Below are positions 30,729-41,241 of a stretch of DNA of 64,000 nt, in pieces (within the stretch, counting starts at the first letter, position 1; each line of letters begins with the position of its first letter). The notes under the pieces are model-generated. The model worked only from the letters and a program-made list of their open reading frames with translations, was not told the origin of the DNA and ran no database searches. Origin of the DNA: Capra hircus (Eukaryota; Chordata; Mammalia; Artiodactyla; Bovidae); the NCBI RefSeq assembly GCF_001704415.2, contig NC_030823.1:68524458-68588457 (forward strand). The letters run 5' to 3'. Made by a program: the position numbers and the translations under genes.

Positions 30729-32379
30729 GGCTTACCCAAAGGAGTTTCCAGAAAGGAATAAGAATGAAGATAAATAGCCACTTACTTGCTTGGAGCACTT
30801 AACAATTTAAAAAGGAATTTCAAATAATCCATCCCCACCCCCACCCCCTGCCAGTGTTTCAGGTAGACAGATTTTATTCCAGAAGCAGTTCAGAAAGTTT
30901 CTGTCGTTTGTTCAAGATTCCAACTGCTGACACATGGGAGCACCAAAACCAGAATCTGCTCCTTCCAGCTCCCAAGTTCAGTGCTCCATTGCTATGGAGT
31001 CTGAAACCCTATAACGTTGGCACTCTGCCCTGGAAAGCCTGTTTGGGGTCTTCCAGCCCTAACTCAAGAGCTTTTGGACTGGTTAATGGAGTACAGGGTA
31101 AGGAGTCTGAAGGTGTGGGCTATCATCTTGGATCTGCCTGTGGCTCAGGTGACTCGCTCTGGGCTCTCGTCTTATCACCTGCAAAATGGAAGTGGCGTGA
31201 TCCACTCAGCCCACCCATCAGAGGCGCTGAAGCCTCTGTAGCCGAGTGTTGCTAGTGTTTTAAAGAGTTCCCTGGGCTGTTCGCACAGGACAGCGAGGTT
31301 TCCCAGCTTCAGTTACTCTGACTCCTCTGCCCTTAGCAGTAGATGCTCCCCGCATCCCTGGTGAGGGAGATGAGTCATCTCTCATCTCGGCTGTTGCTAG
31401 GTTCGTTTGCTCAGGAGCCCTCTTGGGGAGCCGAGTTTCACGGCTTCTGTCCTGGGCACGCTGCCCAGGGGCCCATTTTGCTCGGAGGATGAGCCATGGT
31501 GGGGGTGGAGGGGGGAGCAGCTCCACAGGTGAGCAGAAGAGATAGCCAGCTCTGAGCCTCAGAAATGTAAAATGGTCTCTTGGGAGTGTGCAAAGACCTG
31601 ATCTGTGGGAGATCAAAGTTGGGAACGTTCAGCTCCTCCAGAATCAAAGGCTCCTTGCTCTCAGGAACAGACAACCCAGATTCCTTCTTCGAGAAGAGCC
31701 AAGCATAACAATGGAAAGTGAGTGGCTGCCCCCACCACCCCAGGCTGGATGGGGTGTGGGCTGGCTGGCTGTGTTTGCAAACATCTGCACCTGGCTGGGC
31801 TGCACCTGCCAGGCCAGGACTGACCTGAAAGCAGCGGGGTGCGCCTCCTCCTCTGGTTTCCCATCTTTCGTCTGCGGTGGGGATGGTGCCACTGAATCGT
31901 GTGCATCTCTGCATCCTTCCTTCCCTCCTGCTTGTGGGTTAGCTGAGGGACGGGGTGGTGGGGGGAGCTTCCAGTTCCAGCATTTCTGCTCCTTCCCTCT
32001 GTGACCTTGGGCCTGTCCTCACCTAGCCAAGATCACCCAACAGTACCGTGGGTTCAGACCTGATGTCCTGTTCACTGTTAGGGAGCTGTGAGCTTCGCCA
32101 GGACAATGGATGTGACCTTGACCTTCCCACGGGAATAAGCCATTCGTGTGTGACAGTTGGCGGCTTTTGTTGGAGCACAGAGGAGGGAGAAAACCCAAGC
32201 CTTCCACAGCAAATTCAGTTCCAACTAGGTTTCTTGTGTTAAAGACCAGATTTCTTTTATTATTAAAATGGAGGCTAGCAAGAGTGATGGTCCTCAGCTT
32301 TCCACCCCTAGTCCCCACCTATTCAGGTGTCCTTAAGCACACCCACCTAGCATCAAGGCAGGAGAAGCCCCTCTTCTTC
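30729..32379. other. no gene recognised; weak MIR-like patch
   Basis: Mostly unique-looking sequence of moderate GC. 31090-31210 has a degraded MIR-like order ending 'cttatcacctgcaaaatggaag'. Frames at 31260-31914 on both strands overlap each other extensively and carry no recognised domain. I looked for splice-bounded exons near 31720 and found no convincing pair. Confidence 0.35.
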
Positions 32380-33420
32380 AAGGCTTGGAAGGATGCCCTT
32401 GACTCCACCCTCTCGCACATCTCCAAGACCTTGGCCATGGGTCATATTCCACCGCCTCCTCCACAGGCAAGCCTTCCTTTCAGTCAACAAACCTGCTCAA
32501 CAAACTCCATCCTATCAAATAAACAAACTAGAACTCTTTTCTGCAGCTCTCTTTGGCCAAGACCCAATCTCTCTCCTCTTATCCATTTCTCGAAAGACTT
32601 GTCTACACCCTGGGACTCCATTTCTGTACCTTCTTCTCATCCTCAAACTAATTTGAGTCTGGCTGCAGACCTCACTACTCTACCAAAAATCCTCTTGCCA
32701 AAGTAATTGGAGAATTTCATTGCCAAATTCAAACCTGTTTTTTTTTCATAACTCTTTACTAAAGTGATGAGTTGAAAATCCATTCTTCTTAAGATTTTAA
32801 TTACCGTAATTTCTCTGATTCCCTACTCCTTTAGCCTTCCTAATATCTGATTAATTACTTCTTCATCTTCTGGGCAGGGACCTATTCTTCTACCTACTCA
32901 TGAAATACAGGCATTCTAGAGTTTTGTCCTATACTCCTAACCTTATTCACTCTCTGAGTGTTTCAACTCTCACATAATATAAATGAATAACTCTCAAATC
33001 AATATATACAGCCCAAAACTTTTCCCTGAGCTTGACACTTGTATAACCGCTGATGGGCCAGATAGTTACCTGGGTAGACCGCTCAACACATTCAAGAAGC
33101 TCATCATCTCATCGCAGAGCAGTATTTTCTCCATCACTTCTAATCTTAGTTGCTGGCATTTCCATACACCTGTCCTCAGGCCAGACCTGAGAATCCACCC
33201 TCCTCTACCCAAAGGCCACCAAGCTTTAACTCCTGTTAGTTGTGTGCTCTTAAAAAAAAAAAAAATCTCAAAATTTGTACCATCCTCTCTACCTTTCCTA
33301 CCCCAACGCTAGCTCAGGTCCTTATCCATTTGCCCATAAACACAAAACAACCTCCCAACTGATCTCCCCACCTTGAATTGTATTCCTCTCAAATCCATCC
33401 TGTACAGACACACACATACA
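32380..33420 (+). pseudogene. L2/CR1-type ORF2 relic
   Basis: Very degraded forward sequence whose order follows L2 ORF2. A 'ttctcgaaagacttgtctacacc' block lies near 32588. The reverse-transcriptase region, with a destroyed YADDTQIY box, lies at about 32960-33012. A 'gagcttgacacttgtataaccgc' block is at 33027, 'aagaagctcatcatctc' near 33095, and 'gtccttatccatttgccc' and 'cccaactgatctccccacc' near 33320-33375. No usable frame remains. Assignment is by recall of the consensus, so moderate confidence. Confidence 0.5.
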
Positions 33421-33815
33421 CACCCCCACCCCTACCAGCTCCACCACCACCATCACCACCAGGCGCTTTTCTGGGTACTACACTCAGCATCTCAGCATCC
33501 ACCCTCCACAGCTGTGAACTGTGAGCATCTGAGCTTCATCTCAGTTTATTGTGAACATCCATTAGCAAGCTGTGTCCTAAGGTCATTGCTTCTTCACATT
33601 CATATGAATATCGAAGACACCACGTTAAGATCTACATTACAATAGGGCAGAGAATGTCATTTCCTGGAAGAGTTTTTCAAGGAAAGACCAAGTAGGTTTA
33701 TTCAGCATTTAAGTTCACAAACTCTAAGACAGAAACTCCCTAAGAAACAGCTGGTCAGAATTGATTTTTTAAAATCCAAACCCTACAGATAAGACGCTAA
33801 AGCGTCTGTCTACAA
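33421..33815. other. no gene recognised
   Basis: Begins with a short CAC-rich low-complexity patch (33420-33462). The remainder is unassigned. A small 7-bp-arm inverted repeat is at 33792-33807. Confidence 0.35.
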
Positions 33816-33938
33816 GAGAAGGAAATGGCAATCCACTCCAGGACTATTGCCTGGAAAACCCCATGGACAGAGGAGCCTGGTAGGCTACAGCCCATGGGGT
33901 CACAAAGAGTCGGACACAACTGAGCGACTTCACTTCAC
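33816..33938 (+). mobile_element. BOV-A SINE monomer
   Basis: Forward BovB-derived body from 'gagaaggaaatggcaatcc' to 'gagcgacttcacttc', without a tRNA head. Confidence 0.93.
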
Positions 33939-34944
33939 AGATAACTCAATTTCTTAATAAGGTCTTATAGGTTGAAAAAGGGATATACAGATCAGGATAT
34001 TCTTTCTAACCTCCCCCAGTGTGCACTAGACGCTGGTTCCTCAGGCAATAGTCTGGGTCAGGCACACTTTCAGGATGGCAAAGTACTGGTGTAGACAAAA
34101 ACACGTCTTCTATTAAGATCCTAGAGAAATATGCTGAGAATGGTACCAGGAAAAGGACAAAACAGCCTCCATAGGAGCTATATGGGGATGGACCAACTCT
34201 GGTCAGAGAAAGAGTTATCCATAGGAAAGCTTGCAAGACTCCACACTGAGAACTTTTCACAGGCCCAGAGTCATAAAGACTGAAGTTCCCGTGTGATTCT
34301 GATTTAGAGCTCTCACATAGGGCTGACAGCAACTGGGACTCATCCGCTAGATTCATAACCACGGATCAGCCACCTGGCAAGATGTCCTTCTCTATTATTC
34401 CTGATTTAAAAAATTGTTTCAATTTTCTATCTGCCAGGGGACTGGCAGGAACAGCTAAGTCAAATTTTCTCTGGGGAACACGCAGTCAAGCATTTTAAAG
34501 GACTCTGGATTCTATTGCTTCTCCAAGAAGCCATCTAGGTTTTCACTGGTGGGAAATCCTACCAGTGCTCAAAAGAAAAGAGAGATGAATCTGACAGTCA
34601 GCTGGGAGCAGGACAGGCTCACAAAGCTCAGACTCGAGGCACTGTAGCAAATGTTAGAAGATGACAGTGATGAGTGTTTGACTCTACAGCTTGTAGGCAT
34701 ATTCCTGGCAGGTGTGGTCCCCAGTCAAGGTCAGGCACTGTGAAATGCACTATCTATAGAAACTCTGAGACCAGAGTGTCTACCCCAAGGCCAGACCTAG
34801 AAGCTTGGGAAAGGGAAGCTACCTGCCTATGTTACATGGGTTCAGAATATCCTGGAGAAACATCTCCCTCTTCAGCCTACAGCTCCACTGAATAACCCTC
34901 TACATTATAGTGTGAAGTAAGTTATTTTTTTTCCTCTTCCTCCA
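33939..34944. other. no gene recognised
   Basis: Apparently unique sequence. The minus-strand frame at 34006-34362 has no recognised motif. Confidence 0.4.
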
Positions 34945-35460
34945 ATCTTATCTATTTCTAATATATTCTTCATGTTGCTCCTAAGTGATCTTCCTAAAAT
35001 ATATGCCTAATGTCATCTTCTTCTCCAAAGCCTTTCAATGATTCCTTTTAGCTCTTAGATAATATTTGAACTCAACTAAGCCGACGTCATCCTTCGTGAT
35101 CTGGCTCCCATCTTCCCCTCCAGCTTCCCTTCTGCTTCTCCTCACCCGCATGTTGAAACGTGCAGTTCCCTCAATGGAATCTACAAATCTGGACATCCAG
35201 ACCTCTCTGCATGCCCTTCTCTTCTTCTGGAATAACTCTCTTATTCCTCAAGTCAAAACTTCACTAAGAATCCATCTCAACTCTCCCAGCTGGTGAGTGC
35301 TCTGTGTCCCTGGTCCTCCAAGTTCCCTCCCTTTGGCACAGGTGACTCTGATGGTTGGTTACCATTTTGTCCCCTAGAGACCTTGAGTACCAATTGCTCA
35401 TCTTTGTCCCCAGGGCCCAGGAGGGTACCTGTCATGGAGGCGGTGCTTTACAAATGTCTT
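34945..35460 (+). repeat. L2 LINE 3' region
   Basis: Forward L2: 'gatcttcctaaaatatatgc', 'tctccaaagcctttcaatg', 'cttcgtgatctggctccc', 'tctggaataactctcttattcc', and the 3' end near 35400 ('catctttgtccccaggg'). It may belong to the same ancient insertion as the ORF2 relic upstream. Confidence 0.7.
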
Positions 35461-36477
35461 ACAGCAAGTTTTGCTGAAAGATGGAGAAGGAAAAAGGAAC
35501 TGCCTGGATGGGAAATGAAGTCCTTATGTGAGAGAGGAGAGGTGGGAAGGCATCGAGGACACTTTGCTTTAAGCTGGGCTGAGGGCTGAGCTCTGACTCA
35601 GCAATGGACAGGTGGCCACACTCCTCTGCCCTGCTGGCCCTCTGTGCCCTCACTCAGTGGTTCACTCTGACTGAAGTCACCTCCTCATTACCAGGACTCC
35701 CATTTGACTTTGGATGGGGACAGTGGGTTTGACCTGTGTTGAGTTACCCTGTCAGCTGAAGATGGAGCTATGTCACTTCTCCTCCAGCCAGCCTTTTCTA
35801 GACACCCTACCGTGACCCCTTGTACACCTGTTCATCTCTCTGTGATCAAGTTTTTAAATGCATCAGTGAAATGTCTCCCAACCTGAGCTGATCTCTCTGC
35901 TAATACAAAGTGGCAGTTTTTAAATAGGGGAGCCTCCGATTGTCACTTTCAATCACAGGCTCTGCTGAAGGAGACTTAGAAGGACTTAATCATCATAAGA
36001 AAACAAACACAGGCCCTCTGCCACCAAGCTGTGTGCCGACAGATAGACAGACAGGAGAGCGGACAGAAGCTGGCATGCCCAAGATCCTTCCTGTGATCCA
36101 CCGCTGCCGGCCCAGCACTTACAGGCCAGGTCTCTGCGAGTGAAACTGACAACTCGACATGTCCCTTATCCTTTTCAATTAGCATCCAGCCCCTGTTCTT
36201 TCCCTCTTGCTGTCTGCCTCCCTCTGTGCATCTGGCCCTAGTAAAGGAACAAGGTTTCTGCTGTTATTCCCCACCCCGACCCTCCCTCTTCATCTGAGCT
36301 GACCTCAGACCATTAAGACTTCGAATGTGACAGCTGAAAATAGAGCCTCATCCACATGAGATCTAGTCTAGCGTCTCATTTCACAGGAGTGGAAAGAAGG
36401 AAGCTCAGCCAAGAGGAGCCCCTTAGAGACGGCCTCCTCCCAGGTCCTAACCCAGTTAGCTCTCTCTTCTGCTGCAC
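35461..36477. other. no gene recognised
   Basis: Apparently unique sequence. No convincing frame, RNA gene or repeat. Confidence 0.4.
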
Positions 36478-36645
36478 CCGAGGTTCTCAACTGGCGACAC
36501 ATTAGAATCACCCAGGGATCTTTAAAAAATTTAACAAAAAACCCTGCCCAGACCCCACCCCCAGAGTTCTGATTCCGCTGGACTTCAGGTATCCGTAATA
36601 TTTTAGGATCTCCCCACATGGTGCTAATAGGGAGCTCAAGTTCAG
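36478..36645. mobile_element. MER5A-like MITE (hAT-Charlie)
   Basis: Starts with 'cgaggttctcaactgg' and continues 'cacattagaatcacccaggg', 'cagaccccacccccagagttctgattc', 'acttcaggtatccgtaat'. This is the MER5A order. The right end is degraded. Confidence 0.8.
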
Positions 36646-36927
36646 AATCAAGCATATACCATCATGCTTCTCAGCCTCTCTCCCAGCCTCTGCCCAAATT
36701 CATCCAGTGTGTGTAGGGATGAGCCAGGAGGAGATGTAATTAGGAAGAAGATTAGGTTACTGTATATTGGGAGCTAGAAAAAAAAAAAAAACCCTAGTAA
36801 GAAGTTCAGTGGGCCAGACCAGAGATCCCTATCTAGTGATGTCTTAATTTCTTCTGAATAAGGAGTTTCCTTTTTGTTCAAATGCTGCTAGCAAACATTT
36901 TTCTTGGCCGTAGAGCCAGGTACTGTG

Positions 36928-37151
36928 CTGCTGTGCCATTGCTCCAGTCATGTCTGACTGTTTGCAGTGCTCTGGACTGTAGCCCGCCAGGCTCCTCTGT
37001 TCATGGGGTTCTTCAGGCTAGAATACTGGAGTGGGTTGCCATGCCCTCCTCCAGGGGCTCTTTCTGATCCAGGGATCGAACCCACATCTCTTTTTACATC
37101 TCCCTTATTGGCAAACAGGTTCTTTACCACTAGGGCCACGTAGGAAGCCCC
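36928..37151 (-). mobile_element. Bov-tA SINE
   Basis: Reverse complement, with the backward B box 'agggatcgaacccaca', an insertion of about 10 bases in the head ('tctttttacatctccc'), and the end 'ggaagcccc'. Confidence 0.95.
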
Positions 37152-37277
37152 ATTATTAACTTGCATGGGATCTTGTGAAAACACAGATAATAGAAAACCG
37201 GCTCTTGACTTCTGGGACAACAGGCGGCACAAGAAACATGTGCAAAACAACTGAAAAATTTTACAAAGCATCGTGTT

Positions 37278-37428
37278 TCTATTCCTGGGTTGGGAAGATC
37301 CCTTTGAGAAGGAATTCTCAATTCTCCTGTACTTTTGCCTGGAGAATCCCATGGACAGAGGAGCCTGGAGGGCTACTGTCCATGGGGTGGCAAGAGTCAC
37401 TCACCCACGACTGAGCAACTAAACCACT
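37278..37428 (+). mobile_element. Bov-tA SINE, 5'-truncated
   Basis: Begins within the B box ('attcctgggttgggaag') and continues through the BovB-derived body to 'cacgactgagcaactaaac'. The head is missing. Confidence 0.9.
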
Positions 37429-37737
37429 GCCACGTTTCCAGAAGCTTGCATAGCCGTCAACCCCTGGGCTGTGAACACAGTGGGCCTAGGGCTCATAGCT
37501 CACTGGTCTCCTCGGCCCAGTGTGTGCTGCTCACAGTAGGCATTCCATAAATGAAGTCAAACTCAGAGCCTCAAGTTGAGGACAGCAACTGGAAATCAGC
37601 ATGGTCTCATAAGACAAGCAAGGAGTGAACTGACCCAACTGGAAGGTCAGACGCTCTGGAGGAGGCATGACACATGCCCAAAACTGACTCCCCACACCTT
37701 CCTGATCGCAAGACTCACCTGAGGCTTCTTCTTCTTA

Positions 37738-38084
37738 ATTTTTCGAACTTTGTTTTTGGCGGTGCTAGGTCTTCGTTGCAGCGCATGGACCCTTCGTTTC
37801 TGCTGGAGGGCTTTCACTCGTTGCAGCAAGCAGGGGCTCCTCTCCCGTTGCGGTGCATGGCCTTCTCATTGCAGTGGCTTCGCTCGTTGCAGAGCGCAGG
37901 CTCTAGGGTGCACAGTTCCAGCCGTTTCAGGACACAGGCTCAGTCGTCAAGCTGCACTGACTCAGTAGCTGCGGCACACAGGCTTAGTTGCATGTGAGAT
38001 CTGAGTTCCCAGACCTGGGATCAAACCCATGTCCTCTGCTTTGGCAGGCAGCTTCTTAACCACTGGACCACCAAGGAAGTCCTG
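37738..38084 (-). mobile_element. CHR-type SINE, near full length
   Basis: Reverse complement: 'ggcggtgctaggtcttcgttgc', repeated 'cgttgcagcgc...gctctagggtgcac' blocks, 'agctgcggcacacaggcttagttgc', 'tgggatcaaacccatgtc', and 'cttcttaaccactggaccaccaaggaagtcc' at the right end. It abuts an L1 3' UTR on the right. Confidence 0.93.
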
Positions 38085-38095
38085 CACTTTTAGGC

Positions 38096-38377
38096 TTTTT
38101 TTAAAAAATGGTTTATTTTGAATTGGGGTAACGCCGATTAACAATGTTGTGATAGTTTCAGGTGATAAGCAGAGAGACTCAGCCACACATAAACATGTAT
38201 CCATTCTTTCCCAAACTCCCCTCCCATCCAGGCTGCCACGTGACATTGAGCAGAGTTCCATGTGCTATACACTAGTTCCTTATTGGTTATTCATTTTAAA
38301 TATAGCAGTGTGTGTATGTGCATTCCAAACTCCCAAACTATCCCTCCCCACATCCTTCCCCCTGGGTAACGCAAAGT
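38096..38377 (-). mobile_element. artiodactyl L1 3' UTR fragment
   Basis: Reverse complement L1 3' end: 'ttaacaatgttgtgatagtttcagg', 'catgtatccattctttcccaaac', 'gttccatgtgctatacactag', 'ccttattggttattcattttaaatatagcag', 'ccaaactatccctcccc'. Confidence 0.88.
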
Positions 38378-38455
38378 TTGGGGCTTCTTAAACAGACAGA
38401 TTCTTGGTTCCCACCCAGACCTATGGAATCAGTCTGCAAGGATCACACTTAGGAC
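38378..38455. mobile_element. MER5-like MITE fragment
   Basis: The phrase 'cttcttaaacagacagattcttgg...cccagacctatggaatcag' matches the middle of MER5. Short and partial. Confidence 0.55.
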
Positions 38456-38472
38456 TCTGCTTCATTCTCCAA

Positions 38473-38676
38473 GGCTTCCCCAGCAGTTCAGTGGGTAAAG
38501 AATCCGCCTGAGATGCAGGAGACAGGAGATGCGGGTTCCGTCCCTGGGCTGGGAGGATCCCCTGGAGAAGGAAATGGCAACCTGCTCTAGCATTCTTGCC
38601 TGGAAAACCCCATGGACAGAGGAGCCTGGTGGGCTACAGTCCAAAGGGTTGCAAAGAGTCAGAGATGACTAAGCAC
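38473..38676 (+). mobile_element. Bov-tA SINE
   Basis: Head 'ggcttccccagcagttcag', duplicated 'caggagacaggagatg' before the B box, complete BovB-derived body and tail 'actaagcactta'. Confidence 0.95.
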
Positions 38677-38829
38677 TTATTTTCTAAGCACCGAGAGCAA
38701 TTCTGATGATCAGCCAGGTATGGTCATTTCTGCTTGAAGGAACCTTAACCTGAAACTGAATTTCCACATACGGAAGTGATTTATAGTCCTACTTGGACTC
38801 AAATTGACTACCCTAATCGATTTCAGTCA

Positions 38830-38985
38830 TGACGTGACAACTTGCTAGCTACTCCCCTTCGGCAAGTCATCTGCCTCCCTGAGCCTGGTCTGTCATTTGT
38901 AAAACTTTGCCACAGGTGGCTCTAATGTGAGTAAAATATTTAGCACAACCTCTGGCAAAAAGCTAGCCATCACTAGTTGAAAGCT
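38830..38985 (+). repeat. MIR SINE fragment
   Basis: Forward MIR order: 'acttgctagctactcc', 'ggcaagtcatctgcctccctgagcctgg', 'catttgtaaaac', 'agcacaacctctggc'. Confidence 0.6.
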
Positions 38986-39194
38986 CTTGGCATTTAAAGC
39001 ATGCTATGGAAAAAGGCTGGAAGTAGCTAAGCCCTTAGAGACCTGACTGACACCTGAGCAGGGTGAAGCTGATTCTTTTCCTGGCCAGTCAGGATGGATG
39101 CCCAGACTCGAAGGACATGAGGACTTGCATCTTCTGCTGCGTTTCCCAGTGTCCAGGGAGTTGAGCTGAAGGGCTGCAATCCTGGAGCTCTTGG

Positions 39195-39295
39195 GACTCA
39201 TTGGCCTTCATTCCTCTTTGCTCATTATGTGATCTGGCAGGACCTTGAACCTCTTTGGAATCCAGTGTCCTCTCTGCAAAATGACGTTAATAACA
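39195..39295 (+). repeat. MIR SINE fragment, cut by a CHR SINE
   Basis: 'tgtgatctggcaggaccttgaacctcttt', 'ctctctgcaaaatgac' and 'ataacaccctag' follow forward MIR. The element is interrupted at 39306 by a CHR insertion. Confidence 0.6.
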
Positions 39296-39305
39296 CCCTA
39301 GGTCC

Positions 39306-39515
39306 AGGACTTCCCTGGCTGTCCAGTGATTAAGACTTTGCCTTCCAGGGCAGGGGGTCCAGGTTTGATCCCTGCTCTGGTAGCGAAGTACGATCAAACC
39401 TGTTGAATGTTAGGTAGCGAAAATCCCACAGGCCTTAAGCCAAAAAAGAAACAAAAGAACATTAAACAACAAAGCAATATTGTAACAAATTCAATAAAGA
39501 CTTTAAAAAAAAATG
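39306..39515 (+). mobile_element. CHR-type SINE with 10-bp TSD
   Basis: Head 'aggacttccctggctgtcc', B-box-like 'ggtttgatccctgctctgg', then a divergent A-rich body and tail. CCCTAGGTCC is repeated exactly at 39296-39305 and 39516-39525. The small frame 39407-39637 derives from the SINE tail. Confidence 0.93.
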
Positions 39516-39599
39516 CCCTAGGTCCTCCCATCCTCACACAGAGGCTGAGAAGTTCACTACAGATCAAACCTCAAACCTCAGTTCTACCTTGTTTAAGTG

Positions 39600-40015
39600 T
39601 GGCAGTTGTGAAACATTTTGATGGTCAGGTACTGTGAGTTATCTCCTGTGCTAAGTCACTTCAGCCGTGTCTGGCTCTTTGCAACCCCATGAACTGTAGC
39701 CCGCCAGGCTCCTCTGTCCATGGGATTCTTCAGGCAAGAATACGCAGTGGATTGCCATTTCCTTCTGCAGGGGACCTTCCTGACCCAGGGATCGAACCTG
39801 GGTCTCCTGAATTGCAGGCGGATACTTTACCGCCTGAGCCACCAGGGTATTACCTCCTACAACCCTGAAAATGGCATCAGAGGTAGGTTTTCTTTTACAC
39901 CCACCGTACAGTCAGGAAAGTAAGTCTTGGAGGAGACTAATAACTCAAAGGCCCATGGCTGAGAGGAAGTGGAGCTGGCATTCCAGCTCAGACTCTGGAC
40001 TGAAGTGTATAAAGT
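39600..40015 (-). repeat. MIR SINE interrupted by Bov-tA
   Basis: Reverse MIR: 'gtgagttatctcc' to the left of the SINE. To the right, 'attacctcctacaaccctg', 'cagtcaggaaagtaagtc', 'aactcaaaggcccatggctgag' and 'agctcagactctggac'. Confidence 0.6.
39648..39848 (-). mobile_element. Bov-tA SINE inside a MIR
   Basis: Reverse complement with body, backward B box ('agggatcgaacctggg') and head 'gcctgagccaccaggg'. The flanks 39639-39647 and 39850-39858 match at 8 of 9 bases. Confidence 0.95.
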
Positions 40016-40160
40016 CACAACCATGATAGTACCTCATGCACCACAGTCCACCAGCCTCACAAACTTCCCATTCCTTATCTAAGTCAATCCTCTCACTGGC
40101 CAGAGGGGGCTACGCACCATTTTCTTCAATGTCAGAGTATCATATTTGAACACAGCTTTT

Positions 40161-40377
40161 GTTCTGTCTCACAGCTTTTTTTGCTTGTTTTAAAATATTT
40201 ATTTGACTGTGCGGGGTCTTAGTGTCTGTGCTGCGTCTTCGTCATTGCAGCCTGCAGGGTCTTTAGTTGCAGCAATGCAAACTTAGTTGCAGCATGTGGG
40301 GTCCCTGACCAGGGATCTAAGCAGGGCTCTCGATTAGGGAGCATAGAGTCTTAGCCACTGGACCACCAAGGAAGTCC
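40161..40377 (-). mobile_element. CHR-type SINE with 15-bp TSD
   Basis: Reverse complement from a T-rich tail, through 'gtgcggggtcttagtgtctg', to 'cttagccactggaccaccaaggaagtcc'. TTGAACACAGCTTTT at 40146-40160 recurs at 40378-40392 with one mismatch. Confidence 0.95.
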
Positions 40378-40585
40378 TTGAACACAGTTTTTTGACACTG
40401 AGACCTGGGTCTTTCCACTATCCTATGATTTTCTCTAATGGCAAGACTGCAAAACTAAACGTAATGTGTAAAGGAACATTTGCTTAGGAAGACTGTACTC
40501 TAAAGAACACATTTCTCACCAGATTAAACTTGTTGAATTTAGCTTTATATATTCATTTTTTAGAAAACCAACCAGCTGTTTTGAC

Positions 40586-40823
40586 TTGCTGCTGCTGCTA
40601 CTGCTGCTAAGTCACTTCAGTCATGTCCAACTTTGTGTGACCCCATAGACGGCAGCCCACCAGGCTCCCTCGTCCCTGGGATTCTCAAGGCAAGAACACT
40701 GGAGTGGGTTGCCATTTCCTTCTCCAATGCATGAAAGTGAAAAGTGAAAATGAAGTCGCTCAGCCGTGTCCAACTCTTAGCGGCCCCATGGACTGTAGCT
40801 CACCAGGCTCCTCCATCCATGCG
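40586..40823 (-). mobile_element. BOVA2 SINE, 5'-truncated, with 8-bp TSD
   Basis: Reverse complement with an imperfect (CTG)n start and the dimer linker, truncated in the second monomer after 'cctccatccatgcg'. GTTTTGAC is repeated at 40578-40585 and 40824-40831. Confidence 0.95.
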
Positions 40824-40952
40824 GTTTTGACATAATTGTAGATGAAGCTACAAATTGGAAACTTGGCAAATAAGAAACCATGATGACAAAATAGATATAT
40901 TAAGGACGAGTATTCACCCATGATAGGATTTGTAGATACTTTAGCATTCTTT

Positions 40953-41008
40953 CTAACTGTTCTTTTCTAATCTTTTTTTTTTTTTTTTAATTCCTGCTTT
41001 CATTACAG
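40953..41008 (+). promoter_or_regulatory. candidate 3' splice site (branch point, T tract, AG)
   Basis: A consensus-like branch motif TCTAAC (40953-40958) lies about 50 bases before CATTACAG (AG at 41007-41008), with a 16-base T run (40973-40988) between them. This is the textbook arrangement of a mammalian acceptor. Function is inferred only. Confidence 0.4.
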
Positions 41009-41241
41009 ACTTGACAAAGTGCCTTGGTATGGAGAGGGACTACCCCACGTTAAATAAAGGGCAACTTTCAATGGGATGGCGTGAGAGTTGCTGGAAACCC
41101 AGGATCACGCTGACGCAAAGAAATTCTATTATCTACAGCTTTTCAGGAACTCGACTCTTGCACAAAGAGATGGACACCTGAAGCTTCGTAATGTTTAATC
41201 GGAAGTTACAACTAAGACTCAAAGAGCTGGATGTGTGCCTG
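41009..41241 (+). other. candidate exon bounded by strong splice motifs
   Basis: The 233-base segment lies between a good acceptor (AG at 41007-41008) and a near-consensus donor (CTG|GTAAGTG, GT at 41242-41243). It is not in any repeat I recognise. One frame is open from the exon start and has an ATG at 41029. It runs to a TGA at 41179-41181, giving a 50-residue peptide with no recognised domain. In the same frame an ATG at 41191 then opens a 17-residue stretch (MFNRKLQLRLKELDVCL) that reaches the donor in frame, rich in Lys, Arg and Leu. So it could be a 5' exon carrying an upstream ORF followed by a start codon, or a wholly non-coding exon. I do not recognise the gene. Chance splice motifs are common, so confidence is low. 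Confidence 0.33.

Noticed and set aside
31438..31914. 158-codon minus-strand frame with an opposing 138-codon plus frame (31588-32004)
   Set aside because: Two long frames on opposite strands over the same GC-rich DNA, no motif in either. Best explained by low stop-codon frequency.
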